Of a DNA stretch of 47,098 bases, positions 1 to 8,386 are shown one piece after another. The notes beneath the pieces are model-generated. The model had not been told where the DNA came from. It did no database searches and worked only from the letters and a program-made list of their open reading frames with translations. A program made the translations under genes and the position numbers. The DNA comes from Sulfuricurvum sp. (GTDB lineage: Bacteria > Campylobacterota > Campylobacteria > Campylobacterales > Sulfurimonadaceae): contig DYMK01000006.1 in assembly GCA_020721585.1 (NCBI GenBank), positions 27,703 through 74,800 of the forward strand, in the 5' to 3' direction. Position 1 is the stretch's first letter, and every line of letters starts with the position of its first letter.

Positions 1-2
1 TT

Positions 3-314
3 GTTGCTCTCATGATGGCATTTGGTCTTGTTTCTGTGTTTGCTGCTGATGCTGCTAAAGTTGCTACTCCTGCAAAAGCTGATGCAAAAGTTGCTACACC
101 TGCAAAAGCTGATGCTAAAGTTGCTACACCTGCAAAAGCTGATGCTAAAGCTGCTACTCCTGCAAAAGCTGATGCTAAAGCTGCTACTCCTGCAAAAGCT
201 GATGCTAAAGCTGCTACTCCTGCAAAAGCTGATGCTAAAGCTGCTACTCCTGCAAAAGCTGATGCTAAAGCTGCTACTCCTGCAAAAGCTGCTACACCTG
301 CTAAAGCAAAATAA
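3..314 (+). CDS. Secreted Ala/Lys-rich decapeptide-repeat protein, 5' truncated
   Basis: The frame is open to the left edge: in-frame codons before the first ATG (12) read Val-Ala-Leu and continue into Met-Met-Ala-Phe-Gly-Leu. This looks like the hydrophobic core of a signal peptide ending near Val-Phe-Ala-Ala, so the true start is probably outside the window. The rest is about seven copies of a ten-residue unit, (V/A)ATPAKADAK, followed by two shortened units and the stop. The mature chain would be strongly basic, rich in Ala, Lys and Pro, and probably disordered. I do not recognise a family; such repeats resemble histone H1-like or cell-envelope Lys/Ala/Pro-rich proteins only in composition. 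Export is inferred from the hydrophobic start; the function is unknown. Confidence 0.7.
   Translation, partial: VALMMAFGLVSVFAADAAKVATPAKADAKVATPAKADAKVATPAKADAKAATPAKADAKAATPAKADAKAATPAKADAKAATPAKADAKAATPAKAATPAKAK
58..308 (+). repeat. In-frame 30-bp tandem repeat, about 7-8 copies
   Basis: The period is exactly 30 bases (two units per 60-base line). Each unit encodes (V/A)ATPAKADAK. The first three units have Val (gtt) and the later ones Ala (gct) at the first position; other differences are synonymous (act/aca, gca/gct). The array ends with two shortened Ala-Ala-Thr-Pro-Ala-Lys copies. Near-identity of the later units suggests recent unequal duplication and possible length variation among strains. 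Confidence 0.95.
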
Positions 315-326
315 TTCTATTTTTTC

Positions 327-354
327 TCAACCTACCTTAAGCAAGGTGGGTTGA
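327..354 (+). terminator. Hairpin terminator between the repeat gene and pssA
   Basis: An 11-bp stem (caacctacctt at 328-338 against aaggtgggttg at 343-353, with one G-U pair) closes over a 4-base loop; 327 and 354 can also pair. A T-rich stretch follows near 366-372. It lies between the stop of the repeat gene and the convergent pssA stop, so it may serve both genes. The U-tract is some distance from the stem, so termination is likely but not certain. Confidence 0.6.
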
Positions 355-370
355 TCCCCTTCTCGATTTT

Positions 371-922
371 TTAAAGATGTCTGATTTTGAGTTTGGAGTT
401 AAGTAAAATTCCAATAATAATCATACTCACCAATACCCCAATCCAGCTGATAAACGGTGTGCTAACGTACGCAATCCACAACAAAATCGCCCCCAATGGG
501 GTAGGGACACCGGTAAAATATTTCGCCACTTCCCCCGCATCGGCTTGGATGTTAAACTGAATAAGTCGTCGAAGTCCACTAATGACATAATAGATCGATG
601 CAACAGCGGTGATCCCCAACGCTATCCCCTCTAGGTGCGAGTAGACCGCTTGGAAAATCAAAAAGGTGGGAACCAAGACAAACGATAAAAAATCGGCAAA
701 CGAATCCAATTGAATCCCAAATTCGTTGGAGAGGGCATATTTTCGGGCAATTTTTCCATCAAAAATATCAAAGGCTCCCCCAATCCATGCCAAAATAATG
801 GCGTACCCAAAGTGGTTTTGACTAATGCAATACGTAGCGACCAATCCAGCGGTAATATTGACCATCGTAAAAAGATTTGCGAGATTAAAGTGACTCGTTG
901 CGCGCCATAAAAAGTTCATCAA
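371..922 (-). CDS. pssA: CDP-diacylglycerol--serine O-phosphatidyltransferase
   Basis: A 183-residue polytopic membrane protein with the CDP-alcohol phosphotransferase signature D-G-x2-A-R-x8-G-x3-D-x3-D, seen as DGKIAR...FGIQLDSFADF near residues 54-77. The enzyme joins CDP-diacylglycerol and L-serine to make phosphatidylserine, the precursor of phosphatidylethanolamine, in the inner membrane. Several hydrophobic segments follow the motif. The ATG start is preceded by a GGAG-like sequence (ggagttgatg on the minus strand). The class fits the short bacterial type II PssA; a phosphatidylglycerophosphate synthase (PgsA) is the main alternative, since the shared motif does not decide the substrate. 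It is a single gene, convergent with the repeat protein. Confidence 0.75.
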   Translation of the reverse strand: MMNFLWRATSHFNLANLFTMVNITAGLVATYCISQNHFGYAIILAWIGGAFDIFDGKIARKYALSNEFGIQLDSFADFLSFVLVPTFLIFQAVYSHLEGIALGITAVASIYYVISGLRRLIQFNIQADAGEVAKYFTGVPTPLGAILLWIAYVSTPFISWIGVLVSMIIIGILLNSKLKIRHL

Positions 923-966
923 TCAACTCCTGCTGTACAGATAAAGGGGGCTATTATAACCAATGG

Positions 967-2166
967 TTACAAAAAATGGAGCGTAATGGAGTAGTGATGC
1001 TTCGTTTGGGTAATGGTATAGGTAAATCGTAGTTCAAAACTCAGTCGCTTAAGTACCTTATGCCCGATTTTGGAACTAAAGAGATATTTTTCGCTCCCCG
1101 TATCATTGCCTATGGTGAGGGTGCGGTTTTTGTCATCGATGTCCAGATCAATCGTCCCCCCTTGCGGGGCGTAGGTCATCGCATTATCGATGAGGGCTAC
1201 TAATACTTTGGTCAACAATTTTTCGGGAACCATGACGTTGAAACTTTTAGTGGGGAGGGCTAATCGAAGCTGTTTTTGGTGCGCTAAAATATCCACTTTA
1301 CGGACAATGGTGTGTAATGCACCACTCATATCAACCGTTAAAGGGTCTTCGTAATCGGAACTTTCCAAAAAAAGAACATTTTTAAGCTCACTGCTTAAGC
1401 GTTCAATGTCTTGCCCAATGTCGGCAATAAATTGATCTTTTTTGTATCCCCCTTCGCCATAGACATCCAATCGTGACCGCATCAATGCCAAAGGGGTTTT
1501 CAGTTCATGGGCAGCTTCTTTGAATAACGCGCTCTCTTTACTCCTAAACCCCTCTAACCGTCGAATCAGCAACCCAAACGCGTCGGAGAGTTCCTTAATC
1601 TCACGGGTGGGATGTCCCAAATGAAGATCAAAAGGGTCTCCATGATTCCACTCCCCTATTTTTTGTGCCAAGAGGGCCAAAGGACGCATATAGTACGCCA
1701 GCAATATCCACGTAATCCCCAAAATGACCAACAACGAAAGCGCATAGCGCAACAGCAATTTATGGAGGTAGCTATCCACAGCATTGTCGACTTTGGTGGC
1801 ATCACTTACGGCATTCAGATAGATCCCATGGGGAAGTTTTAACGACGCACGGATGGGATGGAGGGGAGAACGAAGGGGATGATGCGAGACCGAAAATCGA
1901 ACATCATGGATGGGGGAGTGGTGCAAAATACGTTGATTATGGGGGATAGTCAACAAAAAAGTCAAATCACTGTGGAGCGATAAAGGCGCGTGAATGTATT
2001 CTTCATAGCTTTCTTGCAAGAGGTGATTGAGCGCTTGCCGGGCATCGGCTATTTTTTCTCCTCGCATGGTCTCCACCGCCACCATGAGATTAAGACCAAA
2101 GACGATGGAAATAACCCCAAAGAAGAGGAATAAAAGGGTAAATTTGAGCGATTTAGGGGTATTCAA
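967..2166 (-). CDS. Sensor histidine kinase, no adjacent regulator
   Basis: The frame opens at a TTG at 2202, but the TTG at 2166 is chosen because GGAAGG (2176-2181) lies 9 bases ahead of it; this gives 399 residues. Order: cytoplasmic tip, TM1, about 115 periplasmic residues, TM2 (LLVILGITWILLAYYM), a HAMP-like linker, the phosphoacceptor H-box (AAHELKTPLALMRSRLDVYG) and an HATPase domain with N-box (ALIDNAMTYAP). The G1 box is reduced to NDTG, and the usual G2 box GxGxGL is replaced by KIGHKVLKRL, so ATP-lid function may be unusual. It probably senses an envelope signal and phosphorylates a response regulator. No regulator lies beside it (pssA and greA flank), so it is an orphan kinase whose target must be elsewhere. 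Confidence 0.85.
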   Translation of the reverse strand: MNTPKSLKFTLLFLFFGVISIVFGLNLMVAVETMRGEKIADARQALNHLLQESYEEYIHAPLSLHSDLTFLLTIPHNQRILHHSPIHDVRFSVSHHPLRSPLHPIRASLKLPHGIYLNAVSDATKVDNAVDSYLHKLLLRYALSLLVILGITWILLAYYMRPLALLAQKIGEWNHGDPFDLHLGHPTREIKELSDAFGLLIRRLEGFRSKESALFKEAAHELKTPLALMRSRLDVYGEGGYKKDQFIADIGQDIERLSSELKNVLFLESSDYEDPLTVDMSGALHTIVRKVDILAHQKQLRLALPTKSFNVMVPEKLLTKVLVALIDNAMTYAPQGGTIDLDIDDKNRTLTIGNDTGSEKYLFSSKIGHKVLKRLSFELRFTYTITQTKHHYSITLHFL

Positions 2167-2304
2167 TGTGGCATCCCTTCCATGATTCGATACGTAATGC
2201 AAAACATTTTATTTTATGATAATACATTATGGATAAAAAAACACTGGAATGACCACCGAGATAATTTACCCTGATGTCACGATACACGATTAGGTGAGCT
2301 TTGG

Positions 2305-2310
2305 TATAAT
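2305..2310 (+). promoter_or_regulatory. Sigma-70-type -10 box for greA-argC-lpxH
   Basis: A perfect TATAAT preceded by TGG (extended -10) lies 30 bases before the greA start. No clear -35 is visible, which is usual in Campylobacterota, where the -35 region is weakly conserved. Confidence 0.6.
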
Positions 2311-2339
2311 GCCCTTTATTACTTCACGTGGAGCCAATT

Positions 2340-2837
2340 GTGGAACAAAAAGAGCCAATGACCAAATACGGATTTCAACGCTTATCCGATGAACTCAATA
2401 CCCTAAAAAATATCGATCTTCCTGAGGTTAATGCCGAAATTGACCGTGCCAAAGAGTATGGTGACCTTAAAGAGAACTCCGAATATCACGCCGCACGCGA
2501 AAAACAGTCTTTTATTGGGGTGCGTATCGCTGAATTGGGTGCGGTTATCTCCAAAGCCCAAATCGTTGACCCAAGCGCACTCGAACACGCCCGCGTGAGC
2601 TTTGGGTCTACGGTGGTTTTATGTGATATGAGTACCGATAAGGAAGTGACCTATACGATCGTGGGCGGGTGCGAGAGCAATCCTGACCAAGGGCTGATTT
2701 CGTTTAATTCCCCCCTTGCCAAACAACTTTTGGGGCATGAAGAGGGGGATGAGTTTGATGCACGACTCCCTAGCGGTGTCAAACGTTTCGAGGTTTTGGA
2801 GGTCAAATATCAGGAGATCGTCTTTGAAAGCCATTAA
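2340..2837 (+). CDS. greA: Transcription elongation factor GreA
   Basis: GreA binds the secondary channel of RNA polymerase and stimulates cleavage of backtracked transcripts. The N-terminal coiled coil carries the family motif EYGDLKENSEYHAAREKQ, whose acidic tip residues act at the polymerase active site. The C-terminal FKBP-like domain includes the FNSPLAKQLLGHEEGD stretch typical of the family. Of the possible starts, GTG 2340 has GGAG (2330-2333) six bases upstream and gives an N-terminus (M-E-Q-K-E-P-M) like other epsilonproteobacterial GreA proteins as I recall them; GTG 2328 is an alternative. Length is about 165 residues against about 158 in E. coli. It overlaps argC by 14 bases, implying co-translation. 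Confidence 0.95.
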   Translation: MEQKEPMTKYGFQRLSDELNTLKNIDLPEVNAEIDRAKEYGDLKENSEYHAAREKQSFIGVRIAELGAVISKAQIVDPSALEHARVSFGSTVVLCDMSTDKEVTYTIVGGCESNPDQGLISFNSPLAKQLLGHEEGDEFDARLPSGVKRFEVLEVKYQEIVFESH

Positions 2838-3837
2838 TGTCGGAATCATCGGAGTCAGTGGCTACACGGGGTTAGAACTGGTCAAAATGATCGTAGGTCA
2901 CCCTGTTTTTACCCTCACCTATTGCGCCAATACGGAAGGAGAGACCACCCTTAGCACCCTTCATCCCGCGTTATTGGGGGTGTGTGATAGGGTGGTGGAA
3001 AAAGTCGATTTGGAGCGTGCAAGCAAGGTATGCGATGTGATTTTTTTGGCATTACCGCACAAAACCGCGATGCAAACCGCGCAAGGGCTATTGCAACGGG
3101 GGGTTAAAGTGGTCGATCTCTCCGCCGATTACCGTCTAAGTCAAGAGAACTATGAAGCGTTTTATTGCGACCATGAAGACACCCCCAATCTCTCCCATGC
3201 CATCTATTCGATCCCTGAATTACATGGATTGCAAGCACAAGGGGCTTCCCTTATCGCCAATCCCGGATGTCATGTGACCGCAACGCTCTTAGCATTGGCA
3301 CCCTTTTTGGACGTGATTGATCTGAGTCAACCCATCTTTGTGGATTCCAAAACAGGGGTCTCAGGGGCAGGAAAATCGCCCAGTGCCACGGCTCATTATG
3401 TTGCGGTCAATGATAATATCCATTGCTACAATATCATCAAACACCGTCACGCCATTGAGATCGAGCAACACGCTTCTACGTTGTGCGGTCATACGGTAAA
3501 AGTGACGTTTGTCCCCTCGTTGGTTCCCATGACCCGAGGGATGTTGGCGTGCGTCTATGCGACGCTCAAAGAATCCTGTGACCCTTTGACCATGATGGAA
3601 CGTTTTTATGCGGGGAAACCCTTTGTCCGTCTCCGTAACGCACCGCCTCATACCAAACTCACCGCAGGAACCAATTTCGCCGATGTCTATGCTACTTCTT
3701 CGGGCAATGCGTTGGTGAGTATGTGTGCCATCGATAATTTGATGCGCGGGGCAAGCTCTCAAGCGTTGGTCAATGCCAATATCATGATGGGGTTGGACGA
3801 AACCTTAGGGATTCCCAAAATTTCTTATGTCCCCTAA
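2824..3837 (+). CDS. argC: N-acetyl-gamma-glutamyl-phosphate reductase
   Basis: NADPH-dependent reduction of N-acetylglutamyl phosphate to the semialdehyde, the third step of arginine synthesis, in the cytoplasm. The Rossmann fingerprint GIIGVSGYTGLELV is near the N-terminus and the catalytic Cys sits in ANPGCHVTATLLAL. The frame is open upstream to 2716, inside greA, but the TTG at 2824 has GGAG (2813-2816) seven bases ahead and starts exactly at the Rossmann strand; this gives 337 residues, normal for the family. It overlaps greA at its start and the next gene at its end (3827-3837), so the three genes form an operon although their functions are unrelated. Confidence 0.95.
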   Translation: MKAINVGIIGVSGYTGLELVKMIVGHPVFTLTYCANTEGETTLSTLHPALLGVCDRVVEKVDLERASKVCDVIFLALPHKTAMQTAQGLLQRGVKVVDLSADYRLSQENYEAFYCDHEDTPNLSHAIYSIPELHGLQAQGASLIANPGCHVTATLLALAPFLDVIDLSQPIFVDSKTGVSGAGKSPSATAHYVAVNDNIHCYNIIKHRHAIEIEQHASTLCGHTVKVTFVPSLVPMTRGMLACVYATLKESCDPLTMMERFYAGKPFVRLRNAPPHTKLTAGTNFADVYATSSGNALVSMCAIDNLMRGASSQALVNANIMMGLDETLGIPKISYVP

Positions 3838-4546
3838 ACAGCTCCATACGGGGGCGATTTTGGTCGCTGACTCCCATTATGCCCCATGGAATCCCCTTTT
3901 TTTCGATTTCTTAACCGCAATTGCACAGGGGAAAATCACCACCTCTCAACTTATCTTGATGGGGGACAATTGCGATTTACTCTTTGCCCCTATTCATGAG
4001 ACGCTGAGGCTCAATCACGACATTATCACCCTCCTCAATGCCCTCTCCCTCACCATCGAGATTATCTATTTGGAGGGGAATCACGATTTTCAGCTCACCC
4101 CCCTATTCCCCCATATTCGGGTCATCCCGCGCGCGCACCAACCCCTTGTTATGGAGTATGGTTCCAACACCATCGCCCTCTTACACGGCGACATTGGCGG
4201 TTCGTGGGGCTATGGTCTTTATACCGCACTGATCCGTAATCGCGCGATTTTGGTTGGACTCAATTGGCTTAATCAATGGCTTAAGGGGGCGATTATCGCC
4301 AAACTAAGCGCGCAAATGCAACGCAAACACCACGGATACGTGATTGATGATTTTAAGACCATCGCCTACCGCCCTCAACCGTGGCTAGCGGGGTGCAATT
4401 GGGTGATTGAGGGGCATTATCACCAAAATAAAACGTTTCATTGGGATGAGTATCACTATTGCAATCTTGGGGCGTTTACGGTGGGGGGGATGTATTATAC
4501 AATCACTTCGGAAAGTGCGTTGATTGAGGAATATCACTATAAATAA
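3827..4546 (+). CDS. Metallophosphoesterase, LpxH-like UDP-2,3-diacylglucosamine hydrolase
   Basis: A 239-residue calcineurin-like phosphoesterase with all metal-binding blocks in order: D-x-H (VADSHY), GDNxD-like (LMGDNCDLL), GNHDF, a histidine block (LLHGDIGG) and GHYHQ. This matches the LpxH branch, which cleaves UDP-2,3-diacylglucosamine to lipid X in lipid A synthesis at the inner membrane face. Length matches LpxH (about 240). The ATG lies within the end of argC (11-base overlap), so translation is probably coupled. Substrate assignment rests on motif pattern and length; another phosphoesterase activity is possible. Confidence 0.7.
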   Translation: MSPKQLHTGAILVADSHYAPWNPLFFDFLTAIAQGKITTSQLILMGDNCDLLFAPIHETLRLNHDIITLLNALSLTIEIIYLEGNHDFQLTPLFPHIRVIPRAHQPLVMEYGSNTIALLHGDIGGSWGYGLYTALIRNRAILVGLNWLNQWLKGAIIAKLSAQMQRKHHGYVIDDFKTIAYRPQPWLAGCNWVIEGHYHQNKTFHWDEYHYCNLGAFTVGGMYYTITSESALIEEYHYK

Positions 4547-4745
4547 CGGAAATCACGATGCGATCTGCGAGTATAAAAAAGATTGTACCGACCGCTCTGA
4601 AACCTATTTAGTGACCCTCACGTATCACTATACAACGAACGAACGCGCTTTGTTAGCCAAGAACATTGTGGGGATAACGTATTACCAAAGTTATTCTTCG
4701 TGTGGTCAAGCGACGTTTGGATGGCATGAAACGCTTTATGAATAA
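4524..4745 (+). pseudogene. Possible remnant of a small Cys/Tyr-rich protein
   Basis: Between the lpxH-like gene and dnaE one frame stays open for 73 codons. It reads like a polar, Tyr/Thr/Cys-containing protein tail (CEYKKDC..., YYQSYSSCGQATFGWHETLY). The only available start is a TTG at 4524 inside the preceding gene, with no ribosome-binding site and no signal peptide. It may be the C-terminal remnant of a lost gene, or chance. I do not recognise the family. Confidence 0.25.
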
Positions 4746-4813
4746 ATCGTTAAATCCGTTCTTAACCCCTCTCCCACTATAATCCCACACCCATTTTTCT
4801 GAAGGTTTTTTTG
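4547..4813. other. Intergenic region upstream of dnaE
   Basis: About 267 bases without a convincing gene. It contains the possible remnant described at 4524-4745 and the -10 box for dnaE at 4778-4783. No clear hairpin terminator for the lpxH-like gene was found. Confidence 0.5.
4778..4783 (+). promoter_or_regulatory. Predicted -10 box for dnaE
   Basis: A perfect TATAAT lies 30 bases before the dnaE ATG, after a C-rich stretch. No clear -35 element is seen. Confidence 0.6.
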
Positions 4814-7800
4814 ATGAGCGCGACACCCCCTTTTACCCATTTACATTTGCATACGGAATACTCTCTCCTTGATGGTGCCAACAAAATCTCTGCTTTAGCC
4901 TCTCGCGTCAAAGAGTTGGGGATGACCTCTGTGGCAATGACTGACCATGGAAATATGTTTGGGGCGATTGATTTTTATCAGCAGATGAAAAAAGCGGGGA
5001 TTAAACCTCTCATCGGGATGGAAGCGTACATCCATAATGGGGAAGAGTTGGGGGATAAAACGATCAAACAGCGGTTTCACGTCTGTTTGTTCGCCAAAAA
5101 TGAGGTGGGGTACAAAAACCTCATGTACCTCTCTTCCCAAGCGTATATCAACGGATTTTACTATTTTCCCCGTATTAATAAACACCTTTTGCGCGAAAAT
5201 TGTGAGGGGATTATCTGTACCTCGGCGTGTTTGCAAGGGGAGGTCAATTGGCATCTCAATACCAACAGCGAACGCAACGTGAAAAACGGGGCATTGGGAT
5301 ACGAAGAAGCCAAACGGATCGCCCTTGAATACAAGGCAATGTTTGGGGATGATTTTTATCTGGAGATCATGCGTCATGGGATTGCCGATCAACTGTTTAT
5401 CGATGAACAGCTGATTAAAATTGCCCAAGAAACGAACATTAAGCTCATCGCGACCAACGACACTCACTACACTTTCCCCGATGATGCCCAATACCACGAA
5501 GCGTTTATGTGTATCGGGATGAATAAACTCTACGATGACCCCAAACGGATGCGTCACTCGGTGCATGAGTTTTACATCAAATCCCCACAACAAATGGCAC
5601 GACTGTTTGCCGACATCCCCGAAGCGTTGCACAATACCCAAGAGATTGTGGATAAGTGCCAGTTGGAGCTAAAATTGGGGAATCCCACCCCGCCCAATTT
5701 TAAATTTACCGCCGAATACGCCCGTGAAGAGGGACTGACCATCGATGAAGATGCGGCGTATTTTATCCACCGATGCCGTATTGGGCTTGATGAGCGTCTT
5801 GTCCACGTTCCCTCTGAACGGCACCAAGAGTACCGTGATCGATTGGAATTTGAGATGCAGGTGATCAATCAGATGAAATTCCCCGGCTATATGCTGATCG
5901 TTTGGGATTTCGTTCGTGAAGCCAAGCGTATGGGAATCGCTGTTGGGCCGGGGAGGGGATCAGCCGCGGGAAGTTTGGTGGCGTACAGCTTGGAAATTAC
6001 CGACATTGACCCCATGAAATACGATTTGCTGTTTGAGCGTTTTTTGAATCCTGAACGGGTCTCGATGCCCGATATTGATATGGACTTTATGCAAGCGCGT
6101 CGCGGTGAGATCATCGATTACGTGGTGCGCAAATACGGTCGGGAACAAGTGGCGCAGATCATCACCTTTGGGTCGTTGTTAGCCAAAGGGGTTATCCGCG
6201 ATGTTGCGCGTGTTTTGGAAATGCCCCTTTCGCAAGCCGATATGATGGCAAAATTGATCCCCGATGAGCTGGGGATCACCCTCAATGGGAAGACCAAAGG
6301 GGGAGAATTCAAACCCGGTGCGTTTCAAAAAGAGCCAAAAATTTCCGAATTGGTCGAGTCCGATCCCCAAATCGCACGGGTGTGGGAGTTTGCCAAAAAA
6401 CTCGAAGGGCTTAAACGCAATGCAGGGATGCACGCCGCAGGAGTCGTTATCTCCAACGAACCCTTATGGAAAAAAACCCCCATTTACAAACCCTCAGGGG
6501 AGGAGACCTTCGTCACCCAATATTCGTTGAACTACCTCGAAGACATTGATCTGATTAAATTTGACTTCTTGGGACTTAAAACGCTCGATGTCATCGATAA
6601 TGCGATTAAATTGATCCAAAAACGGTACGACGTTGCGGTCAATTGGCACACCATTGATGAAAATGATCCCAAAGTTTACGACATTATCCAAAGCGGTGAC
6701 ACGATTGGGATGTTCCAAATCGAGAGTTCAGGGATGCAAGATCTCAACCGACGGCTTAAACCCAGTGTGTTTGAGGATCTTATTGCGGTACTGGCACTCT
6801 ATCGCCCCGGCCCCATGGAATCGGGAATGTTGGATGATTTTATCGAGCGTAAACACGGTCGCCAAGCCATCACGTACGTTTTTCCCGCATTGGAAAGTAT
6901 CCTTAAACCCACCTATGGAGTGATCGTTTACCAAGAGCAAGTTATGCAAATCGTTCAGACCATCGGGGGGATGAGCCTTGGCGGGGCGGACATCGTGCGC
7001 CGTGCGATGGGGAAAAAGAAACTCGAAGAGATGCAAAAATACAACAAAGAGTTCTCCCAAGGGGCGAGTGATCAGGGGCTTGATTACCAAAAAGCGTCCG
7101 AATTGTTTGACCTGATCGAAAAATTCGCGGGATATGGGTTTAATAAATCGCACTCTGCTGCGTATGCTATGGTCACCTTCCAAACCGCATGGCTTAAAAC
7201 CTATTATCCCCAAGAGTTTATGGCGGCATTGCTCACCTCAGAAAAAGACAACACCGATAAAGTAGTCAAGTACATCGAAGAGGCCAAACGGATGAAAATC
7301 TTTTTGGGTGCGCCGGATATTAACCACTCACAGCTGGAATTTTCCGCGATTAACAAAGACAACCAAGATCAAATCCTCTTTGGTCTTGGGGCGATCAAAG
7401 GGGTGGGGGAAGCGGCGGTAGAGTCGATTTTGGAAGCGCGTTCAGAGGGGATATTTGCCTCCATAGAAGATTTTATCAACCGTATCGAACCCCAAAAAGT
7501 GAATAAAAAGGTGATTGAGTGCATTATCAAAGCGGGGGGATTTGACCCCTTTGGCTACTCCCGTCGGGCATTGTTGGATCAAGTGGAGCTGATGGTCGAA
7601 ACCGCCAAAAAAGGGTCATCGTTAAAAAAAGATGCCCAATTTAGCCTTTTTGGGGATGATGAGAGCGTTACGGCAGTGGAATTACATCTCATCCATAAAG
7701 AGGAACACGACCTTAAAACCCTCCTTGAATACGAAAAAGAGACGTTAGGATTTTACGTCTCAGGTCACCCTTTGGATGGTTTTCGGGATCAAATGGAGAC

Positions 7801-8353
7801 CATTAGCTACACCCTCTCCTCGGATATGGACAATATTGCCGATGGTTCAACGGCAATCTTTATCGGAAAAGTGGAAGAGATCACCAAAAAAATCTCCAAA
7901 AAAGGGTCGCAATTTGGGTTAGTGAGTCTCATGGATTTTCACGGCAATATTGAGATGATGCTCTTTAGTGACAAGCTCGATGAACTAGAGAAGATGGATT
8001 TGGACGAACCCATCGCGTTTAAAGTAAAAATTACCCATACGGAGATGTTTACCCGCATCGGTGTTTTGAAGATTATGACCCTCAGTGAAGCAAAAAAAGA
8101 GTCCAAAAAAGTGGAGACCAAAATTATCGATAATCTTCCCCCCCAAGAGCCGTTGCAATTGCGCCTTCGACTCAGCGATGACCTTGAGATGCTTGAAAAA
8201 CTCTACACGCTGATCCGCCGTTATCCGGGAAAACGGGAGATTAAACTTATTATCGTCTCGAAATTGTGTGATGTGGTGATTGATTCGGCTATACGGGTTG
8301 ATAATCGGGTGATTGAGGAGTTAAGTGCATTAGGAGGGGTGGAGGTTATTTAA
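4814..8353 (+). CDS. dnaE: DNA polymerase III alpha subunit
   Basis: The replicative polymerase catalytic subunit. The N-terminal PHP domain starts with HLHLHTEYSLLDG and contains TDHGNMFG. The palm contains VGPGRGSAAGSLVAY and the catalytic acidic motif MPDIDMDF. The fingers and tandem HhH region follow (LYRPGPMESGML, GYGFNKSHSAAYA), and the C-terminal OB domain (IADGSTAIFIGKVEEI) precedes the tau-binding tail. The 1179-residue length is close to E. coli DnaE (1160). ATG 4814 is chosen over the adjacent TTG 4811 because GAAGG (4801-4805) lies 8 bases ahead. It is a single gene with its own promoter, convergent with murA. Confidence 0.97.
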   Translation: MSATPPFTHLHLHTEYSLLDGANKISALASRVKELGMTSVAMTDHGNMFGAIDFYQQMKKAGIKPLIGMEAYIHNGEELGDKTIKQRFHVCLFAKNEVGYKNLMYLSSQAYINGFYYFPRINKHLLRENCEGIICTSACLQGEVNWHLNTNSERNVKNGALGYEEAKRIALEYKAMFGDDFYLEIMRHGIADQLFIDEQLIKIAQETNIKLIATNDTHYTFPDDAQYHEAFMCIGMNKLYDDPKRMRHSVHEFYIKSPQQMARLFADIPEALHNTQEIVDKCQLELKLGNPTPPNFKFTAEYAREEGLTIDEDAAYFIHRCRIGLDERLVHVPSERHQEYRDRLEFEMQVINQMKFPGYMLIVWDFVREAKRMGIAVGPGRGSAAGSLVAYSLEITDIDPMKYDLLFERFLNPERVSMPDIDMDFMQARRGEIIDYVVRKYGREQVAQIITFGSLLAKGVIRDVARVLEMPLSQADMMAKLIPDELGITLNGKTKGGEFKPGAFQKEPKISELVESDPQIARVWEFAKKLEGLKRNAGMHAAGVVISNEPLWKKTPIYKPSGEETFVTQYSLNYLEDIDLIKFDFLGLKTLDVIDNAIKLIQKRYDVAVNWHTIDENDPKVYDIIQSGDTIGMFQIESSGMQDLNRRLKPSVFEDLIAVLALYRPGPMESGMLDDFIERKHGRQAITYVFPALESILKPTYGVIVYQEQVMQIVQTIGGMSLGGADIVRRAMGKKKLEEMQKYNKEFSQGASDQGLDYQKASELFDLIEKFAGYGFNKSHSAAYAMVTFQTAWLKTYYPQEFMAALLTSEKDNTDKVVKYIEEAKRMKIFLGAPDINHSQLEFSAINKDNQDQILFGLGAIKGVGEAAVESILEARSEGIFASIEDFINRIEPQKVNKKVIECIIKAGGFDPFGYSRRALLDQVELMVETAKKGSSLKKDAQFSLFGDDESVTAVELHLIHKEEHDLKTLLEYEKETLGFYVSGHPLDGFRDQMETISYTLSSDMDNIADGSTAIFIGKVEEITKKISKKGSQFGLVSLMDFHGNIEMMLFSDKLDELEKMDLDEPIAFKVKITHTEMFTRIGVLKIMTLSEAKKESKKVETKIIDNLPPQEPLQLRLRLSDDLEMLEKLYTLIRRYPGKREIKLIIVSKLCDVVIDSAIRVDNRVIEELSALGGVEVI

Positions 8354-8369
8354 CCCTCAGGGTGAGGGT
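8353..8369. terminator. Short hairpin between convergent dnaE and murA
   Basis: Arms accctca (8353-8359) and tgagggt (8363-8369) pair perfectly over a 3-base loop just after the dnaE stop. There is no T-tract on either strand, so an intrinsic terminator role is only tentative. Confidence 0.35.
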
Positions 8370-8386
8370 AATGATAAGAGACACAG

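Noticed and set aside
58-308. CRISPR-like array
   Set aside because: The repeats are directly adjacent with no unique spacers and encode a continuous decapeptide repeat.
2318-2333. parS-like sequence (ttcacgtgg) near greA
   Set aside because: Only the central CACGTG is good; about 11 of 16 bases agree with the general parS palindrome, so it is not convincing.
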